Part shown: positions 8,770-16,726 of the stretch, piece by piece | Numbering within the stretch: the stretch's first letter is position 1 | How the letters are laid out: every line of letters starts with the position of its first letter | Assembly: GCF_020991065.1 (NCBI RefSeq) | Contig: NZ_CP087710.1 | Coordinates: forward strand, 3,782,001 to 3,846,000 | Length of the DNA stretch: 64,000 nucleotides | Origin: Nocardioides okcheonensis | GTDB taxonomy: Bacteria; Actinomycetota; Actinomycetes; Propionibacteriales; Nocardioidaceae | Direction of reading: 5' to 3' | Notes under the pieces: generated by a model | Database searches by the model: none | Told to the model about the DNA's origin: nothing | The model's input: the letters and a program-made list of their open reading frames with translations, nothing else | Translations under genes and position numbers: made by a program

Positions 8770-9144
8770 TCACGCCGACGGGCGCACCGCGTTCTCGTAG
8801 ATCGCGATCTTGTGGTCGATCGCGCGCAGGTGCGACGTCACCTCGGCGAGCTGCTGCTCGACGGTCTCGCGGTGCGCGAGCAGGAGGGCCAGGCGTTCGT
8901 CCTCGTTGCCGGCCCCCTCGCGGACCAGCGCGGCGTAGCGCCGCACGTCGCGGATCGGCATGCCGGTCGAGCGCAGCCGGGTGACCATCTGGATCCAGCG
9001 CAGGTCCTCGTCGGTGTAGCGCCGGTGGCCCGACGGCGCACGGTCGACGGAGTGCAGGAGCAGGCCGTCGCGCTCGTAGTAGCGCAGGGTGTGGGCGGTC
9101 AGCCCGGTCTGCTCGGCGGCCTCGGCGATGCTCAGGCTGGTCAC
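8770..9144 (-). CDS. MerR family transcriptional regulator
   Basis: 124 residues. The N-terminal winged helix SLSIAEAAEQTGLTAHTLRYYERDGLL with GHRRYTDEDLRWIQMVTRLRSTGMPI (3-70) is textbook MerR. A coiled-coil dimerisation helix follows (LLLAHRETVEQQLAEVTSHLRAIDHKI), and there is no separate effector domain or metal-binding cysteine. This is the layout of small oxidative- or aldehyde-responsive MerR proteins. The GTG start coincides with the predicted transcription start of its own 19-nt-spacer promoter. It probably autoregulates and activates the adjacent aldo/keto reductase. Confidence 0.9.
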   Translation of the reverse strand: MTSLSIAEAAEQTGLTAHTLRYYERDGLLLHSVDRAPSGHRRYTDEDLRWIQMVTRLRSTGMPIRDVRRYAALVREGAGNEDERLALLLAHRETVEQQLAEVTSHLRAIDHKIAIYENAVRPSA

Positions 9145-9150
9145 CGCACC

Positions 9151-9181
9151 AGTGTCCGACCTGGAGTGCGCTCCAAGTCAA
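9151..9181 (-). promoter_or_regulatory. MerR autoregulatory promoter/operator
   Basis: Minus strand: TTGACT (9181-9176), 19-nt spacer, GACACT (9156-9151). The 20-bp dyad ACTTGGAGCGCACTCCAGGT (9178-9159) has 8 of 10 symmetric pairs and shares TTGACTTGGAGCGC with the aldo/keto reductase promoter. The GTG of merR is 6 nt past the -10. Confidence 0.72.
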
Positions 9182-9200
9182 GCGTGCCGGTGCGGGACGG

Positions 9201-9998
9201 TCAGCCGCCGAGCGCGGGGCGGTGGAACCGCTCGAGCGCGAACGGCCCTCCGACGAAGCGAGCCTCGTCCTCGTCCTCGGCGCGCGCGACCACCTCGGCG
9301 GCGTACGCCTCGGCGTCGTCCTGCGGCTCGTAGCCGAGCCGGCGCCCCGGCTCGAGGTCCCACCAGCCGCGCGTGTTGGCACTGATGCCGTGGAGGACCG
9401 CATAGCCGGGGGAGGGGGCCGTGAGCGCCGCGAGCACCATCCGCACGGCGTCGCCGGGCGAGAGCCAGGTCGACAGGGCGCGCACCGTGCCGGGCTGCTC
9501 GAGGAACGAGCCGATCCGGCAGGCCACCGCGTCGATGCCGTGGCGGTCGACGAACAGCTGCAGCAGCGCCTCCGCGGCCACCTTGGCGACGCCGTAGTAG
9601 GTGTCGGGGCGGGGCAGGGCGTGCTCGGTGAGCTCGCCGTCGGCGCGCGGGGTGCGGCCCACGGCGTGGTTGGAGGAGGCGTAGACCATGCGCGGGACGC
9701 GGTGCGCGAGCATCGCGTCGAGCAGCGCCGCGGTGGTCACCACGTGGGAGGTGAGCTCGGTCGGCAGCGACGCCTCGTCGGGGAACCCGGCGAGGTGGAC
9801 CACGGCGTCGAGGTGCTCGGCGGCGAGCACGGCCTCGACCGCGTCGGCGTCGGCGCAGTCGGCCTCGTGCCACGCGAAGGTGGTGCCGTCGGGCGCCGGC
9901 ACCAGGTCGAGGCCGACGACCTCGTGCCCGGCCGCGACGAGGCCGGGGCAGACGGTGCGGCCGAGGCTGCCGGCGGCGCCGGTGACGAGGACGCGCAC
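9201..9998 (-). CDS. NAD-dependent epimerase/dehydratase (uronate dehydrogenase-like SDR)
   Basis: 265 residues, extended short-chain dehydrogenase. The nucleotide-binding motif VTGAAGSLGRTV is at 5-16, the catalytic Ser in VYASSNHAVG and the YxxxK pair in TYYGVAKVAAE. The phrase RIGSF followed by LSTWLSPGDAVRM is characteristic of uronate dehydrogenases and their actinobacterial relatives, which oxidise hexuronates to aldarolactones. The substrate is inferred from family resemblance only. Its GTG begins 1 bp after the stop of the purine nucleoside phosphorylase gene, so the two form an operon although their functions have no obvious link. Confidence 0.86.
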   Translation of the reverse strand: MRVLVTGAAGSLGRTVCPGLVAAGHEVVGLDLVPAPDGTTFAWHEADCADADAVEAVLAAEHLDAVVHLAGFPDEASLPTELTSHVVTTAALLDAMLAHRVPRMVYASSNHAVGRTPRADGELTEHALPRPDTYYGVAKVAAEALLQLFVDRHGIDAVACRIGSFLEQPGTVRALSTWLSPGDAVRMVLAALTAPSPGYAVLHGISANTRGWWDLEPGRRLGYEPQDDAEAYAAEVVARAEDEDEARFVGGPFALERFHRPALGG

Positions 9999-9999
9999 G

Positions 10000-10809
10000 T
10001 CAGATCCGGGTGACGACCTGGCTGAGCAGGCCGCCCATCCGGCTCGCGGCGGCCTTGCCGGCCTCGAGGACCTCCTCGTGGTTGAGCGGCTCGCCGCTCA
10101 GGCCCGCGGCGAGGTTGGTGACCAGGCTGATGCCGAGGACCTCCATGCCGGCCTCGCGGGCCGCGATCGCCTCGAGGGTGGTGCTCATGCCGACCAGGTG
10201 GCCGCCCAGGATCCCGGCCATCCGGACCTCCGCGGGGGTCTCGTAGTGCGGGCCGGGGAACTGCACGTAGACGCCCTCGTCGAGCGAGGAGTCGACCTCC
10301 CGGCACATCGCCCGCAGGCGCGGGCTGTAGAGGTCGGTGAGGTCGACGAAGTTCGCGCCGACGATCGGGCTGGTGCCGGTGAGGTTGATGTGGTCGGAGA
10401 TCAGCACCGGCTGGCCGGGCTGCCACCCCTGCTTGAGCCCGCCGCACCCGTTGGTGAGGACGATCGTCGAGCAGCCCGCGGCCGCGGCCGTGCGGATCGG
10501 GTGGACGACCGCCGCGACGCCCTTGCCCTCGTAGAAGTGGGTGCGCGAGAGGAAGACCAGCAGGTTCTTGTCGCCGTTGCGGATCGAGCGGATCTTGCCG
10601 CTGTGGCCGGCGACGGCCGCGGCGCTGAAGCCGGGCAGGTCGGTGGTGTCGATCTCGGCGGTGGCCTCGCCGAGCGCGTCGACGGCCGGCAGCCACCCGG
10701 AGCCCAGCACGAGGGCGATGTCGTGGCGCTCGACGCCGGTCAGCTCGGCGAGCTTCACGGCGGCGTCGGAGGCGAGGTCGTACGGGGAGCGGGCGTCAGC
10801 GCTGTTCAC
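10000..10809 (-). CDS. punA: Purine nucleoside phosphorylase (trimeric, PunA type)
   Basis: 269 residues from the GTG at 10809. Motifs: LVLGSGWLPAVDAL, phosphate-binding GHSGKIRSI and RTHFYEGKG, LTNGCGGL, FPGPHYETPAEVRM, VGMSTTLEAIAARE and the base-binding Asn in GISLVTNLAAG. It splits purine (deoxy)nucleosides with phosphate into base and pentose 1-phosphate (purine salvage). A longer frame to 10899 would add a low-complexity leader; the GTG at 10809 is 7 nt behind TAGAGT and matches the family's N-terminus. Mycobacterium tuberculosis encodes the orthologue (Rv3307) beside pmmB, as here. Confidence 0.94.
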   Translation of the reverse strand: MNSADARSPYDLASDAAVKLAELTGVERHDIALVLGSGWLPAVDALGEATAEIDTTDLPGFSAAAVAGHSGKIRSIRNGDKNLLVFLSRTHFYEGKGVAAVVHPIRTAAAAGCSTIVLTNGCGGLKQGWQPGQPVLISDHINLTGTSPIVGANFVDLTDLYSPRLRAMCREVDSSLDEGVYVQFPGPHYETPAEVRMAGILGGHLVGMSTTLEAIAAREAGMEVLGISLVTNLAAGLSGEPLNHEEVLEAGKAAASRMGGLLSQVVTRI

Positions 10810-10816
10810 GCGGCGA

Positions 10817-10822
10817 ACTCTA
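10817..10822 (-). promoter_or_regulatory. Predicted -10 element of the punA operon
   Basis: TAGAGT on the minus strand, 7 nt before the GTG at 10809. The rest of the 147-bp gap up to the GGCT gene is GC-rich with no recognisable element. Confidence 0.5.
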
Positions 10823-10956
10823 GACGGTGCGACGGCGCCCGCCGCCGTCCCCTGCACGGCAGCGGGCGCCGCCGGCACACGGTGCCCCTGCAGGTCCAAC
10901 GCGGGACCGCGCGGAAGGTCACACGGGGGCGGGCGCGGCGCCGCGTCCGGGCCGGG

Positions 10957-11409
10957 TCAGAGGCCGGTCGAGCGGCACGCGCGGCGGCGCAGCGCCGCGA
11001 CGTAGTCCTCGGGCGCCCCGGCGGCCTCGGCGGAGTCGGCGAGCACGCCGAGGTAGGACGCGGAGGGCAGGCCGCCCTCGTAGGCGTCGAGGACGTAGGC
11101 CCAGACCACGAGCGGGCCGGTCATCGTCTGCACCCGCACCTTGGTCTTGCGGTAGAGGCCGGTGTCGGCCGCCTCCCAGCCGTCGAGGGCCTTCTCGTCC
11201 TCGGGCGTGACGTCGTAGACGGCCACGAAGACCTGCTCGAACGGGTCCTGGACGATCGTGGACAGGGCGCCGTCCCAGCCGTGCTCCTCGCCCCCGAAGG
11301 TCAGTCGCCAGCCGGTCAGCCAGCCGGTGGAGTGGAGGATCGAGTGCGGGCAGCGCTCGCCCATCCGGGCGGGATCGAGGTTCGTCCCGTAGGCGGCGTA
11401 GAGCGTCAC
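10957..11409 (-). CDS. Gamma-glutamylcyclotransferase-like protein
   Basis: 150 residues opening MTLYAAYGTNLDPARMGERCP, the glycine-rich YGxNL substrate loop of the GGCT/AIG2 fold, followed by WRLTFGG, VAVYDVTPEDEKALDGWE (with the presumptive catalytic Glu) and TGLYRKTKVRV. Family members release 5-oxoproline from gamma-glutamyl peptides or amines; the physiological substrate here is unknown. The GTG at 11409 is 7 nt behind TAGCCT. It is divergent from lpd, an arrangement shared with the mycobacterial lpdA locus. Confidence 0.85.
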   Translation of the reverse strand: MTLYAAYGTNLDPARMGERCPHSILHSTGWLTGWRLTFGGEEHGWDGALSTIVQDPFEQVFVAVYDVTPEDEKALDGWEAADTGLYRKTKVRVQTMTGPLVVWAYVLDAYEGGLPSASYLGVLADSAEAAGAPEDYVAALRRRACRSTGL

Positions 11410-11416
11410 GGGATGA

Positions 11417-11422
11417 AGGCTA
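11417..11422 (-). promoter_or_regulatory. Predicted -10 element of the GGCT gene
   Basis: TAGCCT on the minus strand ends 7 nt before the GTG at 11409. Confidence 0.45.
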
Positions 11423-11465
11423 CCGAGCCGTCGCCTCCCGGTGTGCCGTCGCGGGGGCGGACAAC

Positions 11466-11471
11466 TAGGCT
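11466..11471 (+). promoter_or_regulatory. Predicted -10 element of the lpd operon
   Basis: TAGGCT ends 6 nt before the GTG at 11478 with only a run of G between them. Confidence 0.5.
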
Positions 11472-11477
11472 GGGGGT

Positions 11478-12878
11478 GTGACCGACACGCACTTCGACAC
11501 CCTCGTCCTCGGCGCCGGCCCCGGTGGCTACGTCGCCGCGATCCGCGCAGCCCAGCTCGGCCAGAAGGTGGCCGTGGTGGAGGAGAAGTACTGGGGAGGT
11601 GTCTGCCTCAACGTCGGCTGCATCCCCTCCAAGGCGCTGCTGAAGAACGCCGAGCTCGCGCACACGCTCCAGCACGAGAAGGCGAAGTTCGGCATCGAGG
11701 GCGACGCCACCATGGCGTTCGGGCCGACCCACAAGCGCAGCCGCGACGTGAGCGCCGGCATCGTCAAGGGCGTCCACTTCCTGATGAAGAAGAACAAGAT
11801 CACCGAGATCGACGGCTGGGGCACGCTGACCAGCGCGACCGGGATCGACGTGGAGAAGGACGGCCAGAAGACCGGTTACACCTTCGACAACCTGATCATC
11901 GCCGCGGGCGCGACCGTGCGCCTGGTGCCGGGCGTCGAGCTCAGCGAGAACGTCGTCACCTACGAGGAGCAGATCCTCACCGACCAGCTCCCCGAGTCGA
12001 TCATCATCGGCGGTTCCGGCGCGATCGGCGTCGAGTTCGCCTACGTCATGGCCAACTTCGGCGTCGACGTGACGATCGTGGAGTTCCTCGACCGGATGGT
12101 GCCGACCGAGGACGCCGACATCTCCAAGGAGCTCGCCAAGCACTACAAGAAGCTCGGCGTGAAGGTGCTGACCTCCACCGCCGTCAAGAACGTCGAGGAC
12201 ACCGGCTCCGGCGTGAAGGTCACCGTCGCCCCGGCCGCGGGCGGCGACGAGCAGGTGCTCGAGGCCGGCAAGTTCCTCGCGGCCTTCGGCTTCGCGCCGC
12301 GGGTCAAGGGCTACGGCCTGGAGAACACCGGCGTCACCGTCACCGAGCGCGGCGCGATCGAGATCGACGACTTCGGCCGCACCAACGTCGAGAACGTCTA
12401 CGCGATCGGCGACTGCACCGGCAAGATGATGCTGGCCCACGTCGCCGAGGCGATGGGCATCGTGGCCGCCGAGACGATCAACGGCGCCGAGACCATGCCG
12501 GTCGCCTTCGACTTCGTCCCGCGCGCGACCTACTGCAACCCGCAGATCGCGTCCTTCGGCTACAGCGAGGCGCAGGCCAAGGAGAAGGGCTACGACGTCA
12601 AGACCGCGTCCTTCCCCTTCACCGCCAACGGCAAGGCCATGGGCCTCGGCGAGCCGATCGGCTTCGTCAAGGTCGTCGCCGACGCCGAGCACAACGAGAT
12701 CATCGGCGCCCACATGATCGGCCCCAACGTGACCGAGCTGCTCCCGGTGCTCACCATGGCCCAGCAGTGGGACCTCACGGCCGACGAGGTGGCCCGCAAC
12801 GTCTTCGCGCACCCGACCCTGGGCGAGGCCGTCAAGGAGGCCGTCCACGGCATCGCCGGCCACATGATCAACTTCTGA
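11478..12878 (+). CDS. lpdA: Dihydrolipoyl dehydrogenase
   Basis: 466 residues. FAD-binding [17 protein letters not shown] (13-29), redox disulfide [13 protein letters not shown] (Cys43/Cys48), NAD-binding [11 protein letters not shown] (about 175-185), the second FAD motif YAIGDCTG, and the catalytic His-Glu pair in [13 protein letters not shown] (about 445/450). As E3 it reoxidises dihydrolipoamide of the pyruvate, 2-oxoglutarate or branched-chain dehydrogenase complexes. The gene is probably transcribed without a leader and shares one base with the next flavoprotein gene (TGATG), forming an operon. Confidence 0.96.
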   Translation: MTDTHFDTLVLGAGPGGYVAAIRAAQLGQKVAVVEEKYWGGVCLNVGCIPSKALLKNAELAHTLQHEKAKFGIEGDATMAFGPTHKRSRDVSAGIVKGVHFLMKKNKITEIDGWGTLTSATGIDVEKDGQKTGYTFDNLIIAAGATVRLVPGVELSENVVTYEEQILTDQLPESIIIGGSGAIGVEFAYVMANFGVDVTIVEFLDRMVPTEDADISKELAKHYKKLGVKVLTSTAVKNVEDTGSGVKVTVAPAAGGDEQVLEAGKFLAAFGFAPRVKGYGLENTGVTVTERGAIEIDDFGRTNVENVYAIGDCTGKMMLAHVAEAMGIVAAETINGAETMPVAFDFVPRATYCNPQIASFGYSEAQAKEKGYDVKTASFPFTANGKAMGLGEPIGFVKVVADAEHNEIIGAHMIGPNVTELLPVLTMAQQWDLTADEVARNVFAHPTLGEAVKEAVHGIAGHMINF

Positions 12879-14269
12879 TGGCCGACCACATCGTCATCGT
12901 CGGTGGCGGTCCGGGCGGCTACGAGGCCGCCCACGTCGCCGCCCAGCTCGGCGCCGAGGTGACCGTCGTCGACACCGACGGCGTCGGCGGCTCCGCGGTC
13001 CTCACCGACTGCGTGCCGAGCAAGACGCTGATCGCCACCTCCGAGCTCATGGCCGACCTGGCCGGGGCGCGGGAGCTGGGGGTGAACTTCCGCGACCACG
13101 AGGGTGACGCGGCGACGTCGATCGCGGTCGACCTCGGCCGGGTCAACGCCCGCGTCAAGCAGCTCGCCGCCGACCAGTCGGCCGACATCGCCGCGCGCCT
13201 CGAGCGCGACGGCGTACGCGTCGTGACCGGTCGCGGCCGGCTCGGTCCCGACCTCACCGTCACCGCGACGACCGCGGACGGCGAGGAGGTGCTGCGGGCC
13301 GACGCGATCATCGTCGCGACGGGCGCGGCGCCGCGCACGCTGCCCAGCGCGCAGCCCGACGGCGAGCGGATCCTCACCTGGGAGCAGGTCTACGACCTGA
13401 CCGAGGTCCCGGAGAAGCTGATCGTGGTCGGCTCCGGCGTCACGGGCGCGGAGTTCGCCAGCGCCTACCTCTCCCTCGGCATCGACGTCACCCTCGTCAG
13501 CAGCCGCGACCGGGTCCTGCCCGGCGAGGACGCGGACGCCTCCCTCGTGCTGGAGGAGGTGCTGACCCGGCGCGGGATGAACGTGCTCGGGAAGTCCCGC
13601 ATGCAGTCGGTGACCCGCGACGGCGACGAGGTCACCGTCACCCTCACCGACGGCCGCACGGTGACCGGCAGCCACTGCATCCTGGCCCTCGGCTCGGTCC
13701 CGAACACGGCCGACCTCGGGCTCGAGGAGGCGGGCGTCGCCACCGACGAGGGCGGCTTCATCACCGTCGACCGGGTCTCGCGCACCACTGCCCGCGGGGT
13801 CTACGCCGCCGGTGACTGCACCGGCGTGCTGATGCTCGCCTCGGTGGCCGCGATGCAGGGCCGGATCGCGATGTGGCACTTCCTCGGCGACGCGGTCGCG
13901 CCGCTGGACCTCAAGAAGGTCTCCAGCAACGTCTTCACCTCGCCCGAGATCGCCACCGTCGGCTGGTCGCAGCAGGCGGTCGACGCCGGCGAGATCACCG
14001 CCGAGGTGGTCACCCTGCCGCTCGCGGGCAACGCCCGGGCCAAGATGCAGGGCGTGCGCGACGGCTTCGTCAAGCTGTTCTGCCGCCCCGGCACGGGCAT
14101 CGTGGTGGGCGGCGTCGTGGTCGGCCCGCGAGCCTCCGAGCTGATCCACCCGGTCTCCATCGCGGTCGCCGAGTCGCTGACCGCCGACCAGCTGGCGCAG
14201 GCCTTCACCGTCTACCCCTCGATGAGCGGGTCGATCGCCGAGGCCGCGCGCCGGCTGCACCGGGTCTGA
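12878..14269 (+). CDS. NAD(P)H-quinone dehydrogenase, one-cysteine Lpd paralogue
   Basis: 463 residues with the pyridine nucleotide-disulfide oxidoreductase architecture (GGGPGGYEAAHVAAQLG at 9-25, GSGVTGAEFA, YAAGDCTG). The active-site stretch reads GGSAVLTDCVPSK, so the first redox cysteine is replaced by alanine and only Cys45 remains. This is the hallmark of the mycobacterial LpdA Rv3303c group, which lacks lipoamide activity and reduces quinones with NAD(P)H. It starts within the TGATG overlap with lpd; its 3' end overlaps the opposite nei gene by 65 bp. Confidence 0.92.
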   Translation: MADHIVIVGGGPGGYEAAHVAAQLGAEVTVVDTDGVGGSAVLTDCVPSKTLIATSELMADLAGARELGVNFRDHEGDAATSIAVDLGRVNARVKQLAADQSADIAARLERDGVRVVTGRGRLGPDLTVTATTADGEEVLRADAIIVATGAAPRTLPSAQPDGERILTWEQVYDLTEVPEKLIVVGSGVTGAEFASAYLSLGIDVTLVSSRDRVLPGEDADASLVLEEVLTRRGMNVLGKSRMQSVTRDGDEVTVTLTDGRTVTGSHCILALGSVPNTADLGLEEAGVATDEGGFITVDRVSRTTARGVYAAGDCTGVLMLASVAAMQGRIAMWHFLGDAVAPLDLKKVSSNVFTSPEIATVGWSQQAVDAGEITAEVVTLPLAGNARAKMQGVRDGFVKLFCRPGTGIVVGGVVVGPRASELIHPVSIAVAESLTADQLAQAFTVYPSMSGSIAEAARRLHRV

Positions 14270-15113
14270 CACCGGAGCCGGACCGGACCCGGGCCTCGGG
14301 GCCCGGACCGGGCTGGCAGGCCGGGCACCACCACGACCAGCGGTTGGCGGCGTCGCCGGCGACCTCCTCGGCCGTGCTGACCGGCCCGCCGCACCGGCGG
14401 CAGCCGCGCCGCTGCCGCCCGACGACCCAGTGGTCGTCGCCCTTCGCCGAGGACCCGGTCGTCACCTGGTAGGCACCCTCGACGGTGGCCGAGTGGCGCA
14501 GCATGGTCGCGGCGCGCCCCACCAGCCGCTCGACGTCGACGTCGCCCACCGGCGTCCAGGGGCTGACACCGGTGAGGAACGCCAGCTCGTTGGCCCACAG
14601 GTTGCCGAGGCCGGCCATCCGGCGCTGGTCGAGCAGCGCGCTCACCAGCGGCAGGGCCGGGTCGGACCCGACGCGGCGCACCGCCTCCTCGGCGTCCCAG
14701 TCCTCCCGCAGCGGGTCGGGACCGAGGTGTCCGACGAGGTCGTGCTCGCGGTCGGTCGGCACCAGGTCGAGGTCGTGGAGCCGCACGCCGTGGACGGTGC
14801 GGTCGTCGTCGAGGGTCAGCACCAGCCGCACGTGAGGCTGGACCCGACCGGGCAGGCGCTTGCCGGCGGCGAGCGTCGACCAGGAGCCGTCCATCCGGAG
14901 GTGGCTGTGGAGCGTGGCCGCGGGGGAGCCGTCCGTGGCCGACAGGCGGGTCAGCAGGTGCTTGCCGTGGGTGTCGTGGCCCAGCACCGTGCGGCCGGCG
15001 ACGTCGCGGGTGGCCAGGCGGGGAGTGCGGAAGTCCGAGCGCACGACCGTGCGACCGGCGAGCTGGCGGTCCAGCCGGCGGGCGAGCTTCCAGACGCTGT
15101 CTCCCTCGGGCAC
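14205..15113 (-). CDS. nei: Fpg/Nei family DNA glycosylase (endonuclease VIII-like)
   Basis: 302 residues starting with the invariant catalytic MPEGDSVW, in which the processed N-terminal proline opens oxidised bases and Glu3 assists. The helix-two-turn-helix segment MAGLGNLWANELAFLTGVSPW (about 165-185) follows, then a C-terminal zinc finger with CRRC and CPAC pairs. This is the Nei2-type layout; it excises oxidised pyrimidines and nicks the abasic strand. The last 35 or so residues after CPACQ are low-complexity and antisense to the end of the quinone dehydrogenase gene. The GTG at 15113 is 6 nt behind GACACT. Confidence 0.92.
   Translation of the reverse strand: MPEGDSVWKLARRLDRQLAGRTVVRSDFRTPRLATRDVAGRTVLGHDTHGKHLLTRLSATDGSPAATLHSHLRMDGSWSTLAAGKRLPGRVQPHVRLVLTLDDDRTVHGVRLHDLDLVPTDREHDLVGHLGPDPLREDWDAEEAVRRVGSDPALPLVSALLDQRRMAGLGNLWANELAFLTGVSPWTPVGDVDVERLVGRAATMLRHSATVEGAYQVTTGSSAKGDDHWVVGRQRRGCRRCGGPVSTAEEVAGDAANRWSWWCPACQPGPGPEARVRSGSGVRPGAAGARPRRSTRSSRGRR
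14289..14306 (+). terminator. GC hairpin after the lpd operon
   Basis: CCGGGCC, loop TCGG, GGCCCGG, 20 bp past the quinone dehydrogenase stop and inside the antisense tail of nei. The position fits termination of the lpd operon. Confidence 0.4.
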
Positions 15114-15137
15114 CCGTCCAGTGTCACAGGCGGGAGG

Positions 15138-15791
15138 TCAGGTCCCGAAGCCGCCGCCGCCGGCGCTGCGCGCGCTGATCTCCACGGCGGCCTGGTCGAC
15201 GACGCGGCGTGCTCCGTCGCCGTGCCGGCCGCGACCGACCGCGGTGAGCGCGCGGCGCGACACCTCGGCGACGCCGCCCGACTCGTGCCACGGCACCCAG
15301 CGGTCGCCGACGCGGACCATCCGGACCTCGGGCTGCTCGTCGCCGGCGAGGCGTCGGGCGTCGGCGGCGCACACGGCGACGGTGCGGGCGACACCGCCCG
15401 GCGGCGCCCACTCGACGTCCTGCACGGCGGGTCCGTGGCGCGGGTCGAAGAAGCAGGGCTCGCGGCGCTGGGGGAGCGGCTCGCCGTCGCGCAGCGCGAG
15501 CACGGCGGCGCGGTGGAAGCGCGCGTCCGCGGCGAGCTGCTCGACGGCGACGACGTCCTCGACCGTGGTGCTGGCGGCGAGCCGGGCCTTGGCCTGGTCG
15601 TAGTGCTCGAGCGCGCGGCGGTAGTGGTCGCGCGCGGCGGGGTCGAGGTCGTCGGCGAGGGTGTCGACGTGGAGCCCGGCGACCTGCTCGCCCAGCACCG
15701 TGACGTCCTCGTCCATGATCCGCCGCGCCACCCGCCAGCGATCCGTGGCGGCCAGCTCCTCCTCGCGCCTGCGGCGCCGTCCCCCGAACAT
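15138..15791 (-). CDS. Uncharacterised protein, tandem paralogue B
   Basis: 217 residues from the ATG at 15791 (CAGACT 7 nt upstream). It begins with a basic patch GGRRRRREEEL, then an alpha-helical stretch (about 20-110) with DEDVTVLGEQVAGLHVDTL. A conserved block follows, CFFDPRHGPAVQDVEWAPPGGVARTVAVC, then VRVGDRWVPWHE. No transmembrane segment or known domain is recognised. It is about half identical over its length to the gene immediately upstream at 15829-16629, so the pair arose by duplication. The CFFDPxHGPA and VEWAPxGG motifs suggest a metal- or ligand-binding beta module; this is inference only. Confidence 0.7.
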   Translation of the reverse strand: MFGGRRRRREEELAATDRWRVARRIMDEDVTVLGEQVAGLHVDTLADDLDPAARDHYRRALEHYDQAKARLAASTTVEDVVAVEQLAADARFHRAAVLALRDGEPLPQRREPCFFDPRHGPAVQDVEWAPPGGVARTVAVCAADARRLAGDEQPEVRMVRVGDRWVPWHESGGVAEVSRRALTAVGRGRHGDGARRVVDQAAVEISARSAGGGGFGT

Positions 15792-15828
15792 GACCGGCAG
15801 TCTGCCACGGGCGGCAGCCGGCGCCCGG

Positions 15829-16629
15829 TCAGTCGCCGCCTCCACCGCCTCCGCCGTCACCCCCGCCTCCGTCGAAGCCGCCGTCGCCACCGACCCCGCC
15901 GCCGTCACCCCAGCCCGAGTAGTCGTGGCCGCCGATCATCCCGCCGTCGGTCCAGGCGCCGGGGTCGCTCCACGCCGCCGCGGCAGGCAGCTGCGCACCG
16001 GCCTGCCCGGGGGCCCTGCCGACGTACGCCATGGTGAGCCGCTCGGCCTCGAACCGGCCCTCGGCGACCAGCTCGGCGTACCACCCGCCGGCCCACGCGG
16101 CGTAGCGAGGACCGGAGGCGAACCACGCCACGCGGCGGTCGCCGAGGCGGACCAGGCGGACGTCCGGCTGCTCGCCCGCGACCAGCCTCTCGGCGTCGCG
16201 GAAGCACACCGGGATGCTGCGGGCGACCCCTCCGGTCGGAGCCCACTCGACGTCCCGGGCTGCCGGGCCGTGGGCGGGGTCGAAGAAGCACGGCGGTCGA
16301 CGGGTCGGTCGCGGGTCGCCCGCCTGCGCCGCGAGCACGCAGGCGTGGTGGAACCGTCCGTCGGCCAGGGTGCTGGTCACTCCCGCGACGTCGGCGGTCG
16401 AGGAGGCGCGGGCGAGCACGGCCTTGGCCTGCTCGTAGTCGTCGAGGGCGTGCTGGTAGTCGGCCCTGGCCCGGTCGTCCAGGTCGGCGCCGAGGGTGTC
16501 GAGGTGGAGGCCGGTGAGCTCCTCGCCGAAGCGGGTGACGTCCTCGTCCGCGGCCCGGCGCACCAGGCGGAACGCGTCCAGCTCGGCGAGCTCGCGCTCG
16601 CGCCTGTCCCGACGGCGCCGACCCATCAT
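15829..16629 (-). CDS. Uncharacterised protein, tandem paralogue A with glycine-rich tail
   Basis: 266 residues. The N-terminal basic patch MMGRRRRDRRERELAELDAF and helical region are followed by the same signature as its neighbour (CFFDPAHGPAARDVEWAPTG, then VRLGDRRVAWF). From about residue 205 on it is Gly/Asp-rich, with a terminal run of Gly broken by Asp, resembling the flexible GGG-D tails of some surface or TPM-type proteins. There is no signal peptide, so a cytoplasmic protein with a disordered tail is more likely. The first ATG is 6 nt behind GAGACT. The paralogues and nei are co-directional and may be one transcript. Confidence 0.7.
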   Translation of the reverse strand: MMGRRRRDRRERELAELDAFRLVRRAADEDVTRFGEELTGLHLDTLGADLDDRARADYQHALDDYEQAKAVLARASSTADVAGVTSTLADGRFHHACVLAAQAGDPRPTRRPPCFFDPAHGPAARDVEWAPTGGVARSIPVCFRDAERLVAGEQPDVRLVRLGDRRVAWFASGPRYAAWAGGWYAELVAEGRFEAERLTMAYVGRAPGQAGAQLPAAAAWSDPGAWTDGGMIGGHDYSGWGDGGGVGGDGGFDGGGGDGGGGGGGD

Positions 16630-16726
16630 CGGCCCAGTCTCCCACCTCCGCCGACCCCCTGCGGGCTCTCAGCAACCGCCTGTACGCTCGGTGGTTCTGT
16701 TGCCGACCCCCGGGGGAGGAGCCGAC

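Noticed and set aside
11441..12877. A 942-codon frame beginning inside lpd and running into the quinone dehydrogenase
   Set aside because: The part overlapping lpd is an out-of-frame Arg-rich shadow; the real second gene starts at 12878. It is not a fusion protein.
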